Positions 9,096-17,993 of a stretch of 64,000 nt of DNA are shown in pieces (the stretch's first letter is position 1; every line of letters begins with the position of its first letter). The stretch is taken from the NCBI GenBank assembly GCA_021739765.1, contig JAIPBD010000004.1, positions 248,001-312,000 on the forward strand, written 5' to 3'. A model generated the notes under the pieces. The model ran no database searches. It saw only the letters and a list, made by a program, of their open reading frames with translations, and had not been told where the DNA came from. The position numbers and the translations under genes were made by a program. Source of the stretch: Melioribacteraceae bacterium. Lineage in GTDB: Bacteria; Bacteroidota; Ignavibacteria; Ignavibacteriales; Melioribacteraceae.

Positions 9096-10148
9096 ATGAA
9101 AATGATTGAAATATGGATTCGTAAATTATTACTTAATTCGTTTCTCTTTTTTAGATCCAATTCAAAGAATAAAAATGCCGGAGCCAAAATACCTGTATAT
9201 GGAAATGTTTTAGTTATTCGATTAAATAGAATTGGTGACGCATTAGTTACCACTCCACTAATCCGACTACTCAAAAACGTAAATGAATACAAAGTATTTG
9301 TTCTCGCTGACCGTAAAAACTCTTTCATTTTTAACGGAAATAAGGACATATCAAAAGTTATTGTCTTTGAGAAAGGTATTGGTGGTTTCAAACAAATTAA
9401 TAGAATTATTAGGGAGAATAATATTAAAATTGTCGTTGACTCTCACGATGACGTTTCAACTACCGTAAGTTTTTTGGTTGCACTTGCGAAAGTTTCGGTA
9501 AAAGTAGGCTTTGCCAAAGGTAACGATAAAATTTACACTCATCTTGTTGAAAAACCAGATCCAAAAAATGTTCATGTAATTGAAAGAGTGGCAAGTCTTA
9601 TCTCCCCATTCGATAAAAATAAACCGCAAAATTTGAAGGTAATTTATAATCTCACAGATAATTCAGATAACATTGCCGAAAAATTTCTTCACGAACACAA
9701 TTTAAAATCTTCATTTCTGATTGGTATAAATATATCTGCCGGCTCGGATGCGCGTTTTTGGGGTGTATCAAATTATCAGCGGATAATTATGGATATGGAG
9801 CATTCCGGAGCAAATGTATTTTTGTTGGCGCATGAAAAAGATAGAGAAAAAGCCGAAAATATTTCTGGCGGGAAATTGCAGATATTTTGCCATCCGGATT
9901 TGAATGTTTTCGCCGCGATAGTTTCTAAACTGGATTTGTTGTTTTCACCCGATACATCAATTGTTCACATCGCCGCTGCTTACAGAATACCGGTTTTTGG
10001 GCTCTATGTTCAATTTAACACGGACAATTTACCTTGGTTTCCATATAATTCTTTGCATGAGTATGTGTTAACAAAAGAACCAACACTTGAAAATGTCGGT
10101 TACGAAATCGTTGCCCAAAAGTTTTTCGAATTTATGGGGAAAATCTAA
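9096..10148 (+). CDS. Glycosyltransferase family 9
   Basis: A 350-residue second GT9 protein. VLVIRLNRIGDALVTTPLIRLL (about residues 38-59) is the family's N-terminal motif, and SPDTSIVHIAAAYRIPVFGLY (about 289-309) the donor-site motif. About 30 extra basic and hydrophobic residues precede the first motif, which may help membrane attachment. It begins 3 bases after the first GT9 gene, so the two probably work in the same glycan pathway, presumably lipopolysaccharide core assembly at the cytoplasmic face. Donor sugar cannot be told from sequence. Confidence 0.84.
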   Translation: MKMIEIWIRKLLLNSFLFFRSNSKNKNAGAKIPVYGNVLVIRLNRIGDALVTTPLIRLLKNVNEYKVFVLADRKNSFIFNGNKDISKVIVFEKGIGGFKQINRIIRENNIKIVVDSHDDVSTTVSFLVALAKVSVKVGFAKGNDKIYTHLVEKPDPKNVHVIERVASLISPFDKNKPQNLKVIYNLTDNSDNIAEKFLHEHNLKSSFLIGINISAGSDARFWGVSNYQRIIMDMEHSGANVFLLAHEKDREKAENISGGKLQIFCHPDLNVFAAIVSKLDLLFSPDTSIVHIAAAYRIPVFGLYVQFNTDNLPWFPYNSLHEYVLTKEPTLENVGYEIVAQKFFEFMGKI

Positions 10149-10211
10149 ATCCGGGAGGGATTCCTCTTCCAAATTTGCCGACCGCTGAGAATTTAATACG
10201 AAAATTATAAT

Positions 10212-10589
10212 CTATTGATAATCCTCATATTGCTTTTCGTTGATAATTAACGAACCGGATTCAACATCAATCGCTCTTTTCAGCATTGCACGTTTATCGT
10301 TTGTGAAGTAGACACTTCTGGCGAGTTCAATAAACTCTTGATCGAATTCCTTGTTTTTCTCTTTAATCCTAATTTTATCTTCAATATCCCACAACGCTTG
10401 GTTTATTTCTTTTAAATCGACGTATAACTTATGTGTGTCGTTAATCGGGATATTTTCCAATCCTTTTTTAAGGATATCAAGTTCTGTTTTTACATTTTTT
10501 ATTTTTTCCGCATCAGTCACATTCTTCAACTTTATTTCTAAAATTGTTATTTTATCAACTAATTCACCGATAGATACTTCTATTTTCAT
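10212..10589 (-). CDS. DUF6165-family small protein
   Basis: A 125-residue soluble protein with the opening IEVSIGELVDKITILEIKL, which I recognise as the DUF6165 family. Such proteins often sit near cell-surface sugar genes, as this one does beside two GT9 genes. It is mostly helical and highly charged, with a coiled-coil-like first half and a C-terminal LARSVYFTNDKRAMLKRAI segment. No catalytic residues can be named, and function is unknown. It converges with the GT9 pair across about 63 bases. Confidence 0.75.
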   Translation of the reverse strand: MKIEVSIGELVDKITILEIKLKNVTDAEKIKNVKTELDILKKGLENIPINDTHKLYVDLKEINQALWDIEDKIRIKEKNKEFDQEFIELARSVYFTNDKRAMLKRAIDVESGSLIINEKQYEDYQ

Positions 10590-10707
10590 ATATAACTCAA
10601 ATTTTATTATTCAACAAACTATATTGCAAAATATAATAATTATTTCTTAGTAGTCAGGATTATAGATCGATAATATCGCAAAAATATTTTCCGAAAGGGA
10701 GACTCCG

Positions 10708-11541
10708 TTGATTCTCGATGGTGCGATGGGGAGTTCCCTGGAAATGTTGGGAGAAGAATTACATCCTAAACTTTGGGCTTCGTATTTAAATTTTACAAAA
10801 CCCGAAATTGTATCCGAGCTTCATAATTCGTATTTAAATGCCGGGGCGGATATAATTACAACCAATACATTCCGAACTAATCCGGTTGCGGTGGATTCAT
10901 CCGGACTTACAATTGATAAAGTTAAATTCGTTGAATCAAGTGTTGAATTGGCGAAAAGGAACATTTACGATGGAAAAGTATTGATAGCGGGCTCAAATGC
11001 TCCGGCTGAGGATTGTTATCAAAAGAAACGGACGATTTCCCGGCAAGAATTAATCGATAATCACCAAACCCATATATCGTTGTTATATGAGTTTGGAAGC
11101 GATTTTATACTGAATGAAACTCAAAGTCATTTTGATGAAATTGAAATAATCTGCGAGTTCTGCGCGAAGGAAAATTTTCCATTTGTGATTTCTATTTATT
11201 TTACAAATGATGGTCGAATACTAAGCGGTGAAAAACTGGATGTTCTATTAGATTTTGTTGTAAAATATTCGCCGATCGCTGTCGGATTAAATTGTATTTC
11301 ATTCCAAACCCTTCAAAAGATTCTTCCCGAATTAAAAATGAATTATAACTTTGGCTTTTATTGTAACGTCTGCAAACCAGCTTCTGTCAGCAAAAAAATG
11401 TCCGTCGATTTATCCCCACAAAATTATCTGGAACAAATTAAACCCAATATTACCGAAAAAACAAAATTTATAGGTTCTTGCTGCGGTTCGTCCCCTGCTT
11501 ACACAAAAGTTCTCAAGGATTATTTTAATGCAAAAAATTGA
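10708..11541 (+). CDS. Homocysteine S-methyltransferase-family protein
   Basis: A 277-residue (beta/alpha)8 barrel of the homocysteine/selenocysteine methyltransferase family (Pfam S-methyl_trans). It moves a methyl group, usually from S-methylmethionine, betaine or a corrinoid, to homocysteine. The opening ILDGAMGSSLE is the family signature. Zinc-thiolate cysteines are in GLNC (about residue 196) and GSCCGS (258, 259). TTG 10708 has AAGGGAG 6-7 bases upstream. The in-frame sequence further up still reads like family N-terminus (KIFSERETPLILDG) but has no ATG, GTG or TTG before a TAG at 10663. No corrinoid domain is present. ispE overlaps its end by 14 bases. Confidence 0.85.
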   Translation: MILDGAMGSSLEMLGEELHPKLWASYLNFTKPEIVSELHNSYLNAGADIITTNTFRTNPVAVDSSGLTIDKVKFVESSVELAKRNIYDGKVLIAGSNAPAEDCYQKKRTISRQELIDNHQTHISLLYEFGSDFILNETQSHFDEIEIICEFCAKENFPFVISIYFTNDGRILSGEKLDVLLDFVVKYSPIAVGLNCISFQTLQKILPELKMNYNFGFYCNVCKPASVSKKMSVDLSPQNYLEQIKPNITEKTKFIGSCCGSSPAYTKVLKDYFNAKN

Positions 11542-12364
11542 ATTAAAATCGATTGCTAAAATCAATGTCGGACTGAAAGTATTGAGGAAAAGAGATGACG
11601 GCTTCCATGATTTACAGACACTTTTTTATCCCGTTAAATCGCTTTATGATGATATTCTAATTGCTAAGAGTAAGAAATTCCAATTCCGGACAAATATTGC
11701 GGAGCTGAATACCGAAGAGAATTTAATTGTAAAAGCAGTAAAAATGATAGAGTCACAGCTAAACATAAAATTTGATGTGGAAATTTCTTGTAAGAAATCG
11801 ATTCCTCAAGGAGCCGGACTTGCGGGTGGAAGTTCAAACGCGGCAACTGTTTTACTGGGTTTGATTAAGTTATTTGATCTCGAATTGCCAAATAAAAGAT
11901 TATCAAAAATTGCGCTGGAGTTGGGTTCAGATGTTCCCTATTTTCTGAATCCGGTTCCGTCATTTGGCACATCGCGCGGGGAAGTTTTGGAGCAAATCAA
12001 TTTTCCGTTGAAAGGATATTTGCTGATTGTTAATCCCGGAATACATATTTCAACTAAAGAAGCGTTTCAGAATGTGAAAAAAGATCCTTCGCTGATTAAT
12101 TACAATAGACTGATAGTTGATGGTGAATTTGACTTCAATGAGATAAAACGTACTGTACAAAATGATTTTGAAGAGTATGTTTTTGAGAAATATCCTCAAA
12201 TCGCTAAAATAAAAACTGATCTTTATGAATTCGGAGCAAGGTTTGCACTAATGACCGGAACCGGTTCAACAGTTTATGGGATATTTGATGATCTGTTAAA
12301 AGCTGAATATGCTGCTTCCCAACTAAATTCTTCATTTATGAAATTAGTATCTAACCTTGGTTAG
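11528..12364 (+). CDS. ispE: 4-diphosphocytidyl-2-C-methyl-D-erythritol kinase
   Basis: A 278-residue GHMP kinase that phosphorylates CDP-methylerythritol in the non-mevalonate isoprenoid pathway. The ATP loop is PQGAGLAGGSSNAA (about residues 94-107). The N-terminal AKINVGLKVLRKRDDGFHDLQTLF is diagnostic for IspE. The C-terminal GTGSTVYGIF matches GHMP motif 3. Length is normal. It starts inside the methyltransferase gene (14-base overlap) and ends overlapping the convergent acyltransferase gene by 14 bases. Confidence 0.95.
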   Translation: MQKIELKSIAKINVGLKVLRKRDDGFHDLQTLFYPVKSLYDDILIAKSKKFQFRTNIAELNTEENLIVKAVKMIESQLNIKFDVEISCKKSIPQGAGLAGGSSNAATVLLGLIKLFDLELPNKRLSKIALELGSDVPYFLNPVPSFGTSRGEVLEQINFPLKGYLLIVNPGIHISTKEAFQNVKKDPSLINYNRLIVDGEFDFNEIKRTVQNDFEEYVFEKYPQIAKIKTDLYEFGARFALMTGTGSTVYGIFDDLLKAEYAASQLNSSFMKLVSNLG

Positions 12365-13085
12365 AACCATCGCTCAATGTTCTAAAAAACTTTATCGCAT
12401 CCATCCCATCGATAATATCATGATCAACGCAAATTGTTAATTTCATCTTGACCGTTTCATCTTGATCCTTAAATATACCTCCGAGACCTATAGTGGTTGT
12501 GTATGGAGTTCTCGGAATAAAATTAAATTTTGAAAAACCCTTGCTGTGCAAAGCTGAGACCGCTACCGTCCCCAACTTCTCCTTAAACATAAACGGATTT
12601 CTTATCAGAATTTTCCAAAATATAACTCTAAGCAGTTTTGGTAGGGCCAGATATATTCTCATGTCTTTATGTAAATAAAGCGCCTCTAATTCACCCGTTC
12701 TTGCTAATTTTAATTCTTCATCAATTGCCGGTAAAGATTTTGTATTCGCACTCCGAAGAACGTACGGAAGCGGAATTCTTTCGGATTCAACAACCCTCTC
12801 AACCATAATTGAGATATCCACTTCATCAAAATGAACTAAATTTTTACCCTTCCTGTATGAATTGAATTTAGGATGTTTTTCGATCGCTCTTGAAATATTA
12901 AAAATAATGGTCGACATAAAAGTAACATTGTTAGCCTTACTGACTTGCCGGATTTTCGATACATTTAATTCAAAAACCCCGCTTACAAAATTTTTACTTT
13001 TTGAGGCATTTAGCGGGTCGGTAATTAACGTCCGAATTTTCGGAAATGTTTTTATAGTAAATTTTCCCCTTTTTGGATCCATCAT
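12351..13085 (-). CDS. Stand-alone 2-oxoacid dehydrogenase E2-type acyltransferase domain
   Basis: A 244-residue protein with only the chloramphenicol-acetyltransferase-like catalytic fold of dihydrolipoamide acyltransferases. The active-site signature is HDIIDG near residues 225-230 (HxxxDG: His as base, Asp for structure). There is no lipoyl domain and no E1/E3 binding domain, and no E1 or E3 gene is nearby, so a normal dehydrogenase-complex role is unlikely. It shares a 4-base ATGA overlap with the P450 gene upstream, so the two are translated together. It probably acylates something, perhaps a P450 product; this is inference. Confidence 0.75.
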   Translation of the reverse strand: MMDPKRGKFTIKTFPKIRTLITDPLNASKSKNFVSGVFELNVSKIRQVSKANNVTFMSTIIFNISRAIEKHPKFNSYRKGKNLVHFDEVDISIMVERVVESERIPLPYVLRSANTKSLPAIDEELKLARTGELEALYLHKDMRIYLALPKLLRVIFWKILIRNPFMFKEKLGTVAVSALHSKGFSKFNFIPRTPYTTTIGLGGIFKDQDETVKMKLTICVDHDIIDGMDAIKFFRTLSDGSNQG

Positions 13086-14446
13086 TTTTCCTCGAGTATC
13101 ATAGTCATACCGTATTTTGGCTTTAGTAGCATTGAAGATGAAATCTCAACCTTTTGTTTAGGATGCAGTTTAAAATCAAATTTTTGCAAAATTGCCGAAA
13201 GAATTATTACTAAATGAAACATCGCGAATGATTCTCCGATACAGTATCTTGGCCCGGCGCCGAAAGGAACAAAACTTAATCTCGGTCTTTTTTTGCGTTC
13301 TTCGTCCGTCCATCTTTCCGGTATAAAACTCTCCGGATTGGCGTAATATCTTTCATCTTTTTGAAAAAATAAGGGAACCATAAAAATCGAAGAATCTTTT
13401 TTAATGAGGTAATCATCCAGGAAAAAATCATTGATTGGAGTTCTGGTTATCATCCAAAGCGGTGGATATAACCTCATTGTTTCATTTATGCACATTCTGA
13501 TGTACTTTAATTCTTGGTAATCATTATATTCGGGAAATTTACCATCAAGAGCAGTATTTATTTCAGACAAACATTTTGCCTTTGCATCCGGATTCTGGGA
13601 TAGATTGTATAATGCCCAAGTTAAAACTTTAGCACTGGTGTCGTTCGCAGCCACGAATAATGTTCGAACTTCATCGAATAATTCATCATCCGACATTCTT
13701 TTACCCTCATTGCTTTCGGCGTGCATCAGCATATTTAAAATATCCAAATCCACGAAAGTATCTTCTTTTTTCCTTTTCTTAATTAATTCACGAAGTTTAA
13801 AATCAAGTTCGTTTTTGGTCTTCATAAATTTTTTGACTGATGGAAGCGGAAGTTTAATTGCCCTTTGCGGATCAAGTAAAAGGAACGGATTTGCGCTATT
13901 AAAAAGTTCGGTATAGTAAGCTCCAAGATCAATCAACTCTTCGCTTGAATCCGATGAAAACATTGAATTGAAAATAATTGCGATAAATAATCGTGTGATT
14001 TCAGTTTGAACATCAATATTGGGATTTTCCGCAACCATATTTCCCCATTTTGTAAGGAAATCGTTAGTGCAAAACGCCACTGTTTTGTAATATTCTTCAA
14101 TTCTACTTTTATGAAAAGCAGGATTTATTAGTTTCCGCTGAGAGTCGTGAAACTCACCATCACTTGTAAAAATTCCATTTCCGAGTATTACTCGGCTTCT
14201 TTGATAACCCGTGCCTTTTGTAAAATTTTTGCTCTCTTTAACTAAAATTTGTTCAACGTATTCCAAGTTATTTATTAAATAAATGGGATGATTTGTGGCT
14301 TTTAGAAGCACAAAATCGCCATATTGCTTCTGTTTGTCTTTAAGGTAGCCGGCGATATTGGTATAAAATTTTAATGAAGCATTCGCACCCAGAAATCTGT
14401 GCTTAGGCCCCGGAGGGATTTTGTCTTGAGATGTAACAGTTTTCAA
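13082..14446 (-). CDS. Cytochrome P450
   Basis: A 454-residue soluble cytochrome P450, a haem-thiolate monooxygenase. The haem loop is FGAGPRYCIG with the axial cysteine at about residue 404. The ExxR pair of the K helix is in ETMRLYPPLW (about 313). The I-helix oxygen motif reads AANDTS (about 262), a slight variant of AGxDT. No reductase domain is fused and no ferredoxin partner gene is next to it. It resembles fatty-acid or terpenoid hydroxylating bacterial families, but substrate is open. Only the E2-like gene follows it. Confidence 0.93.
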   Translation of the reverse strand: MKTVTSQDKIPPGPKHRFLGANASLKFYTNIAGYLKDKQKQYGDFVLLKATNHPIYLINNLEYVEQILVKESKNFTKGTGYQRSRVILGNGIFTSDGEFHDSQRKLINPAFHKSRIEEYYKTVAFCTNDFLTKWGNMVAENPNIDVQTEITRLFIAIIFNSMFSSDSSEELIDLGAYYTELFNSANPFLLLDPQRAIKLPLPSVKKFMKTKNELDFKLRELIKKRKKEDTFVDLDILNMLMHAESNEGKRMSDDELFDEVRTLFVAANDTSAKVLTWALYNLSQNPDAKAKCLSEINTALDGKFPEYNDYQELKYIRMCINETMRLYPPLWMITRTPINDFFLDDYLIKKDSSIFMVPLFFQKDERYYANPESFIPERWTDEERKKRPRLSFVPFGAGPRYCIGESFAMFHLVIILSAILQKFDFKLHPKQKVEISSSMLLKPKYGMTMILEEK

Positions 14447-14598
14447 TATTTGCCTTTATGGTTCAAAAACATTCTTGGTTTATATCTTAAAGAATCGAAA
14501 TAGAAAATAATAGATCTGATGACGAAATATGAAATAAAATCAACAGTTACGCCAATACTAAAAGTAGTTTTTTGAAGAAATAAAAGCATCGATGTTTT

Positions 14599-16029
14599 TT
14601 AGATTTCCCGACCCATAAACACCTTATCATCTTTATGGGGAATTAGTGTTTCGTCACCAAAATTCAATCTAATTTTAAATTCGGTACCGGGAAATTGATC
14701 ATCTCCGATTCTTGAAGGACTTTCAAAATCTATTTCCCCTCCCAATCGATCGAGAATTTCTTTAACCACTGAGAGCCCAAGTCCGGTGCCTTCGACACCA
14801 TACGAACTGCCGGATTTTGATCTGAAAAACTGTTTGAAGATTTTGCTTTGATCATCTTTTGGGATTCCAATTCCATCATCCATAATTGATAAAAAGTAAG
14901 CGCCTTTCTCTTCGGAGGATTCAATTATAACCCGCCCGCCGTTTTTACCGTATTTTATGGCATTATTCAAAAGATTAGAAATCACCAATTCTATCAAAAC
15001 ATAATCACCGGATACAAGCCGATCAGAATCGCGCTTTTCGGAAAAACTAACTTTAATTTTCTTTGCGCTTGCGCTGTCTTCCTGCTTTGAAATTTGATTT
15101 TCGATTATTTCGTTCATATTAACAAATTCATTGGAAGTTGAACTTAGTAGGCGGATTTTCGAAATTCTAAGAACATTATTAATCATTTGAATGGATTCTT
15201 CGGTTCTGACTTTCGCGCGCTCAATTTTTTTCCTCATTTCGGGATCGATTTTACCGACATACCCGCCAAGTATCAAATCTAAAAGTGACTGTACCGCCGA
15301 AATCGGTGATTTTAATTCATGCACAACTCCCATAATATATTTTTGCTTTGCGACTTCTGTTTCGTTTAGTTTGGAAAGTGTTTCTTTTAATTCTTTTTCT
15401 CGTTGATATAATCTGCGGGCAATTGTATTTGTAAGTAATACACTTACAAAATTTATGAACGAGAGTGTAATTGCCGTCATCAATGTGAAGTTAAATGTGG
15501 GTGAAATGCCCTCTTCATAGATTCCTCTTATAATGTGGCTTTCAACTTCACCATAATGCTGCATAAATAGAAGAGAAATAATTATCACATTTAAAATAAA
15601 AGCGATGGAGATTATTACCCTTCCCGGTAGAATTAAACTGCCGATTATAAGCTGAAAAATTACAAATGTCAGAAATGGCGAATAAATTATTCCGGTGAAA
15701 TATATTAGGAAGATAACACTTACAAGGTCTAGAATTGTTTGTATAAAAGAGAGATGAAGCGAATTAAAACTTCCGGGAACTGTTCCGACATATCCCCGGA
15801 AGTAATGAATTAATACGTTGTATAAAAGAATAATTCCTGCGGTAAAATAGATGCCTTCAATCTGTTTTATATCTAAAGTGAATTCGATAAAATAATCACT
15901 AAATGAAAAAAACAATATCAGCATCAAAACCGCGAGATAACGAAGCTGAATAAACCAAAGATTTCTTCTTCGGATCGAAATCCAAAACTCGTCGTAGTTT
16001 TCAACCCAAGATGGTACTAGTCTGATCAT
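14599..16029 (-). CDS. Membrane-bound sensor histidine kinase
   Basis: A 476-residue histidine kinase. The first 200 residues hold about six hydrophobic helices with no recognised sensor domain, so the signal may be sensed in the membrane. The dimerisation box is GVVHELKSPISAVQSLL (phospho-accepting His near residue 238). The ATP domain follows with NNAIKYG (N box), DDGIGIP (G1) and GTGLGLSVVKEI (G2). It has no receiver domain. It lies 47 bases after hydrogenase gene hydA1 on the same strand and may be the last gene of the hydrogenase operon, though a promoter candidate sits in that gap and inside the hydA1 end. Confidence 0.88.
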   Translation of the reverse strand: MIRLVPSWVENYDEFWISIRRRNLWFIQLRYLAVLMLILFFSFSDYFIEFTLDIKQIEGIYFTAGIILLYNVLIHYFRGYVGTVPGSFNSLHLSFIQTILDLVSVIFLIYFTGIIYSPFLTFVIFQLIIGSLILPGRVIISIAFILNVIIISLLFMQHYGEVESHIIRGIYEEGISPTFNFTLMTAITLSFINFVSVLLTNTIARRLYQREKELKETLSKLNETEVAKQKYIMGVVHELKSPISAVQSLLDLILGGYVGKIDPEMRKKIERAKVRTEESIQMINNVLRISKIRLLSSTSNEFVNMNEIIENQISKQEDSASAKKIKVSFSEKRDSDRLVSGDYVLIELVISNLLNNAIKYGKNGGRVIIESSEEKGAYFLSIMDDGIGIPKDDQSKIFKQFFRSKSGSSYGVEGTGLGLSVVKEILDRLGGEIDFESPSRIGDDQFPGTEFKIRLNFGDETLIPHKDDKVFMGREI

Positions 16030-16046
16030 TACAATTTTGGCTGTTT

Positions 16047-16054
16047 CAAAAATA
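16047..16054 (-). promoter_or_regulatory. Candidate -7 promoter element (TAnnTTTG) for the histidine kinase
   Basis: On the minus strand TATTTTTG lies 18 bases before the kinase start. This fits the Bacteroidetes -7 element, but no TTTG was found at the expected distance upstream. It would give the kinase a transcript separate from the hydrogenase operon. Confidence 0.3.
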
Positions 16055-16076
16055 TATGTTCAGCCGTTCTCCAGAT

Positions 16077-17993
16077 TTAGTCAATAAATTTACCCCGTTT
16101 AGTGTAATGAGTGTGCAGCAATTTGTGCGATAATTCACCACACGGCCCATCCAAAAGGAAATTTGCGTAAATGTGGTTAACATAAGGATTCTCATGAGAT
16201 TTCCTAAGTGTTAATCCTTCTTCTTCAGCATAAATCGCTTCTGCTCTTTTTTCTCTTATTTTTGCATTTGTTGGAATCGGTTGACCGCCACCGCCAAGAC
16301 AACCGCCCGGGCATCCCATAAATTCTATAAAGTGGCATTCACTCAACTTTCCACCCGATTTAATATTTTCCATAACCTTTTTGGCATTGGCTGTTCCATG
16401 CGCGACGGCAACTTTTAAAGTAACTCCTTCCAACCATTTCCAATCCGGAATCAGCGGTTTCAAAATTGCCGGTACTTCCGCTACACCTTCAATAGGAAAT
16501 TCAACATATTTGATGCCTTCAAATCCTCTTACCGGAATAATTTTAGCGTTTTGGAATACGTTTTCAACTTTATTTCCGGTAACCAATTCGATAATTGATC
16601 GAAGAGCAGCTTCCATTACTCCACCGGTCGCACCGAAAATTAATCCCGCTCCCGATGCTTCCCCAAAGGGATCATCAAAATCAGATTTAGGCATTTCCGG
16701 AAGATGAATTCCGGCCTCGCGAATCATTTGAGCCAATTCCCTTGTGGTTAATCCGTAATCCACGTCTTTAAATCCCGAATCACGCATTTCAGGCCGTTCG
16801 CATTCAAATTTCTTGGCGGAGCATGGCATTACCGCAACTGTTACAATATCAGCCGGATCAATTCCCTGGAGTTTGGCATAATAGGTTTTTATCAATGCTC
16901 CGAACATTTGCTGCGGTGATTTGGCACTGCTTAAATTATCGATAAACTCCGGATAGAAGTGTTCGAGATATTTAACCCAACCGGGAGAACATGATGTAAA
17001 TTGAGGTACTTTCACTTCCGCATTGCCTTCGACAAGAGCATTGTAAAGTCGAAGTATCAGTTCCGTTCCCTCTTCCATAATTGTTAAATCTGCCGTAAAA
17101 TTAGTATCAAATATCTTATCAAATCCGATTCTTCTTAAAGCTGTATTTAATTCCCTAGTAAGCGAAGTTCCGGGTTCCATCCCAAATTCTTCACAAATTG
17201 CGGCTCTTGGCGATGGAGCGGTTTGTATAATAACATGTTTTGTGGGATTATCGATCGCTTCCCAAATCTTGTCGGAAGGGTCATTCGCGTGTAATGCTCC
17301 CGTCGGGCACCGGTTGATACACTGTCCGCAATTAATACAAACTACATCGGCAAGTGGTTTATCCAAAAAAGTGCTTATTGTAGTATCAATTCCGCGATTA
17401 ACAGCTTCGAGAACTCCGACTTCCTGTAAATCGATGCAGGTTCTTACACATCTTTTACAAAGAATACATTTATCCATATCTCTGATTACAGAAAATGAAG
17501 ATTTATCGACATCGTATTTAGATTTTTGAATATGACCGAAATTATATCGGTCTACGCCATATTCCTTGGCTAATTTTTGCAGTTCACAATTATTATTTCT
17601 AACGCAAGAGTAACACTCGCCAAAATGTTCACTCAACATCAAATCGATAATGTGCCTTCTTGCCTTGCGAACCATCGGGGTTGTTGTTTTAATTTTTATG
17701 GGAGCAGTGATCGGGAAAGTGCAAGATGATTGCAGAGTTTTCATTCCTTCAACATCAACAACACAAATTCTGCAAACACCGGCAATACACAAATCATCGT
17801 GGTGACAGAGGGTTGGAATATGAATATTGTTGTTTTTGCATGCCTCCAAAATCGTTGTTCCGAAAGGAACGGTAACTTTCTCACCATTTATTTCAATTGT
17901 AACATTACTCCCAATTCCTTCTTTTTCAGCGGGAAGTTCCAACTTATTTGGTTTTTGGCTTACCGGAGCACGGCTTTCATCATTAATTAACAT
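16077..17993 (-). CDS. hydA: [FeFe]-hydrogenase catalytic subunit, first of two (HydA/HndD type)
   Basis: A 638-residue catalytic subunit of an NAD(P)-linked [FeFe] hydrogenase. Order: about 45 extra residues; a plant-type [2Fe-2S] domain (TLCHHDDLCIAGVCRIC); a His/Cys [4Fe-4S] site (HFGECYSC..NNNC); two ferredoxin clusters (CILCKRCVRTC and CINCGQCINRCP); the H-cluster domain with MPCSAKKFE and EFMGCPGGCLGGGGQP. The first H-cluster motif reads TSCSPGW, with Ser336 where the other catalytic subunit in this window has Cys. The longest frame reaches 18113, but ATG 17993 has GGAGG five bases upstream; it overlaps the NuoF gene by 11 bases. No extra C-terminal cluster. Confidence 0.93.
   Translation of the reverse strand: MLINDESRAPVSQKPNKLELPAEKEGIGSNVTIEINGEKVTVPFGTTILEACKNNNIHIPTLCHHDDLCIAGVCRICVVDVEGMKTLQSSCTFPITAPIKIKTTTPMVRKARRHIIDLMLSEHFGECYSCVRNNNCELQKLAKEYGVDRYNFGHIQKSKYDVDKSSFSVIRDMDKCILCKRCVRTCIDLQEVGVLEAVNRGIDTTISTFLDKPLADVVCINCGQCINRCPTGALHANDPSDKIWEAIDNPTKHVIIQTAPSPRAAICEEFGMEPGTSLTRELNTALRRIGFDKIFDTNFTADLTIMEEGTELILRLYNALVEGNAEVKVPQFTSCSPGWVKYLEHFYPEFIDNLSSAKSPQQMFGALIKTYYAKLQGIDPADIVTVAVMPCSAKKFECERPEMRDSGFKDVDYGLTTRELAQMIREAGIHLPEMPKSDFDDPFGEASGAGLIFGATGGVMEAALRSIIELVTGNKVENVFQNAKIIPVRGFEGIKYVEFPIEGVAEVPAILKPLIPDWKWLEGVTLKVAVAHGTANAKKVMENIKSGGKLSECHFIEFMGCPGGCLGGGGQPIPTNAKIREKRAEAIYAEEEGLTLRKSHENPYVNHIYANFLLDGPCGELSHKLLHTHYTKRGKFID

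Noticed and set aside
14570-14600. gcatcgatg palindrome after the membrane kinase gene as a terminator
   Set aside because: The arms run directly into each other, leaving no loop for a stable hairpin.
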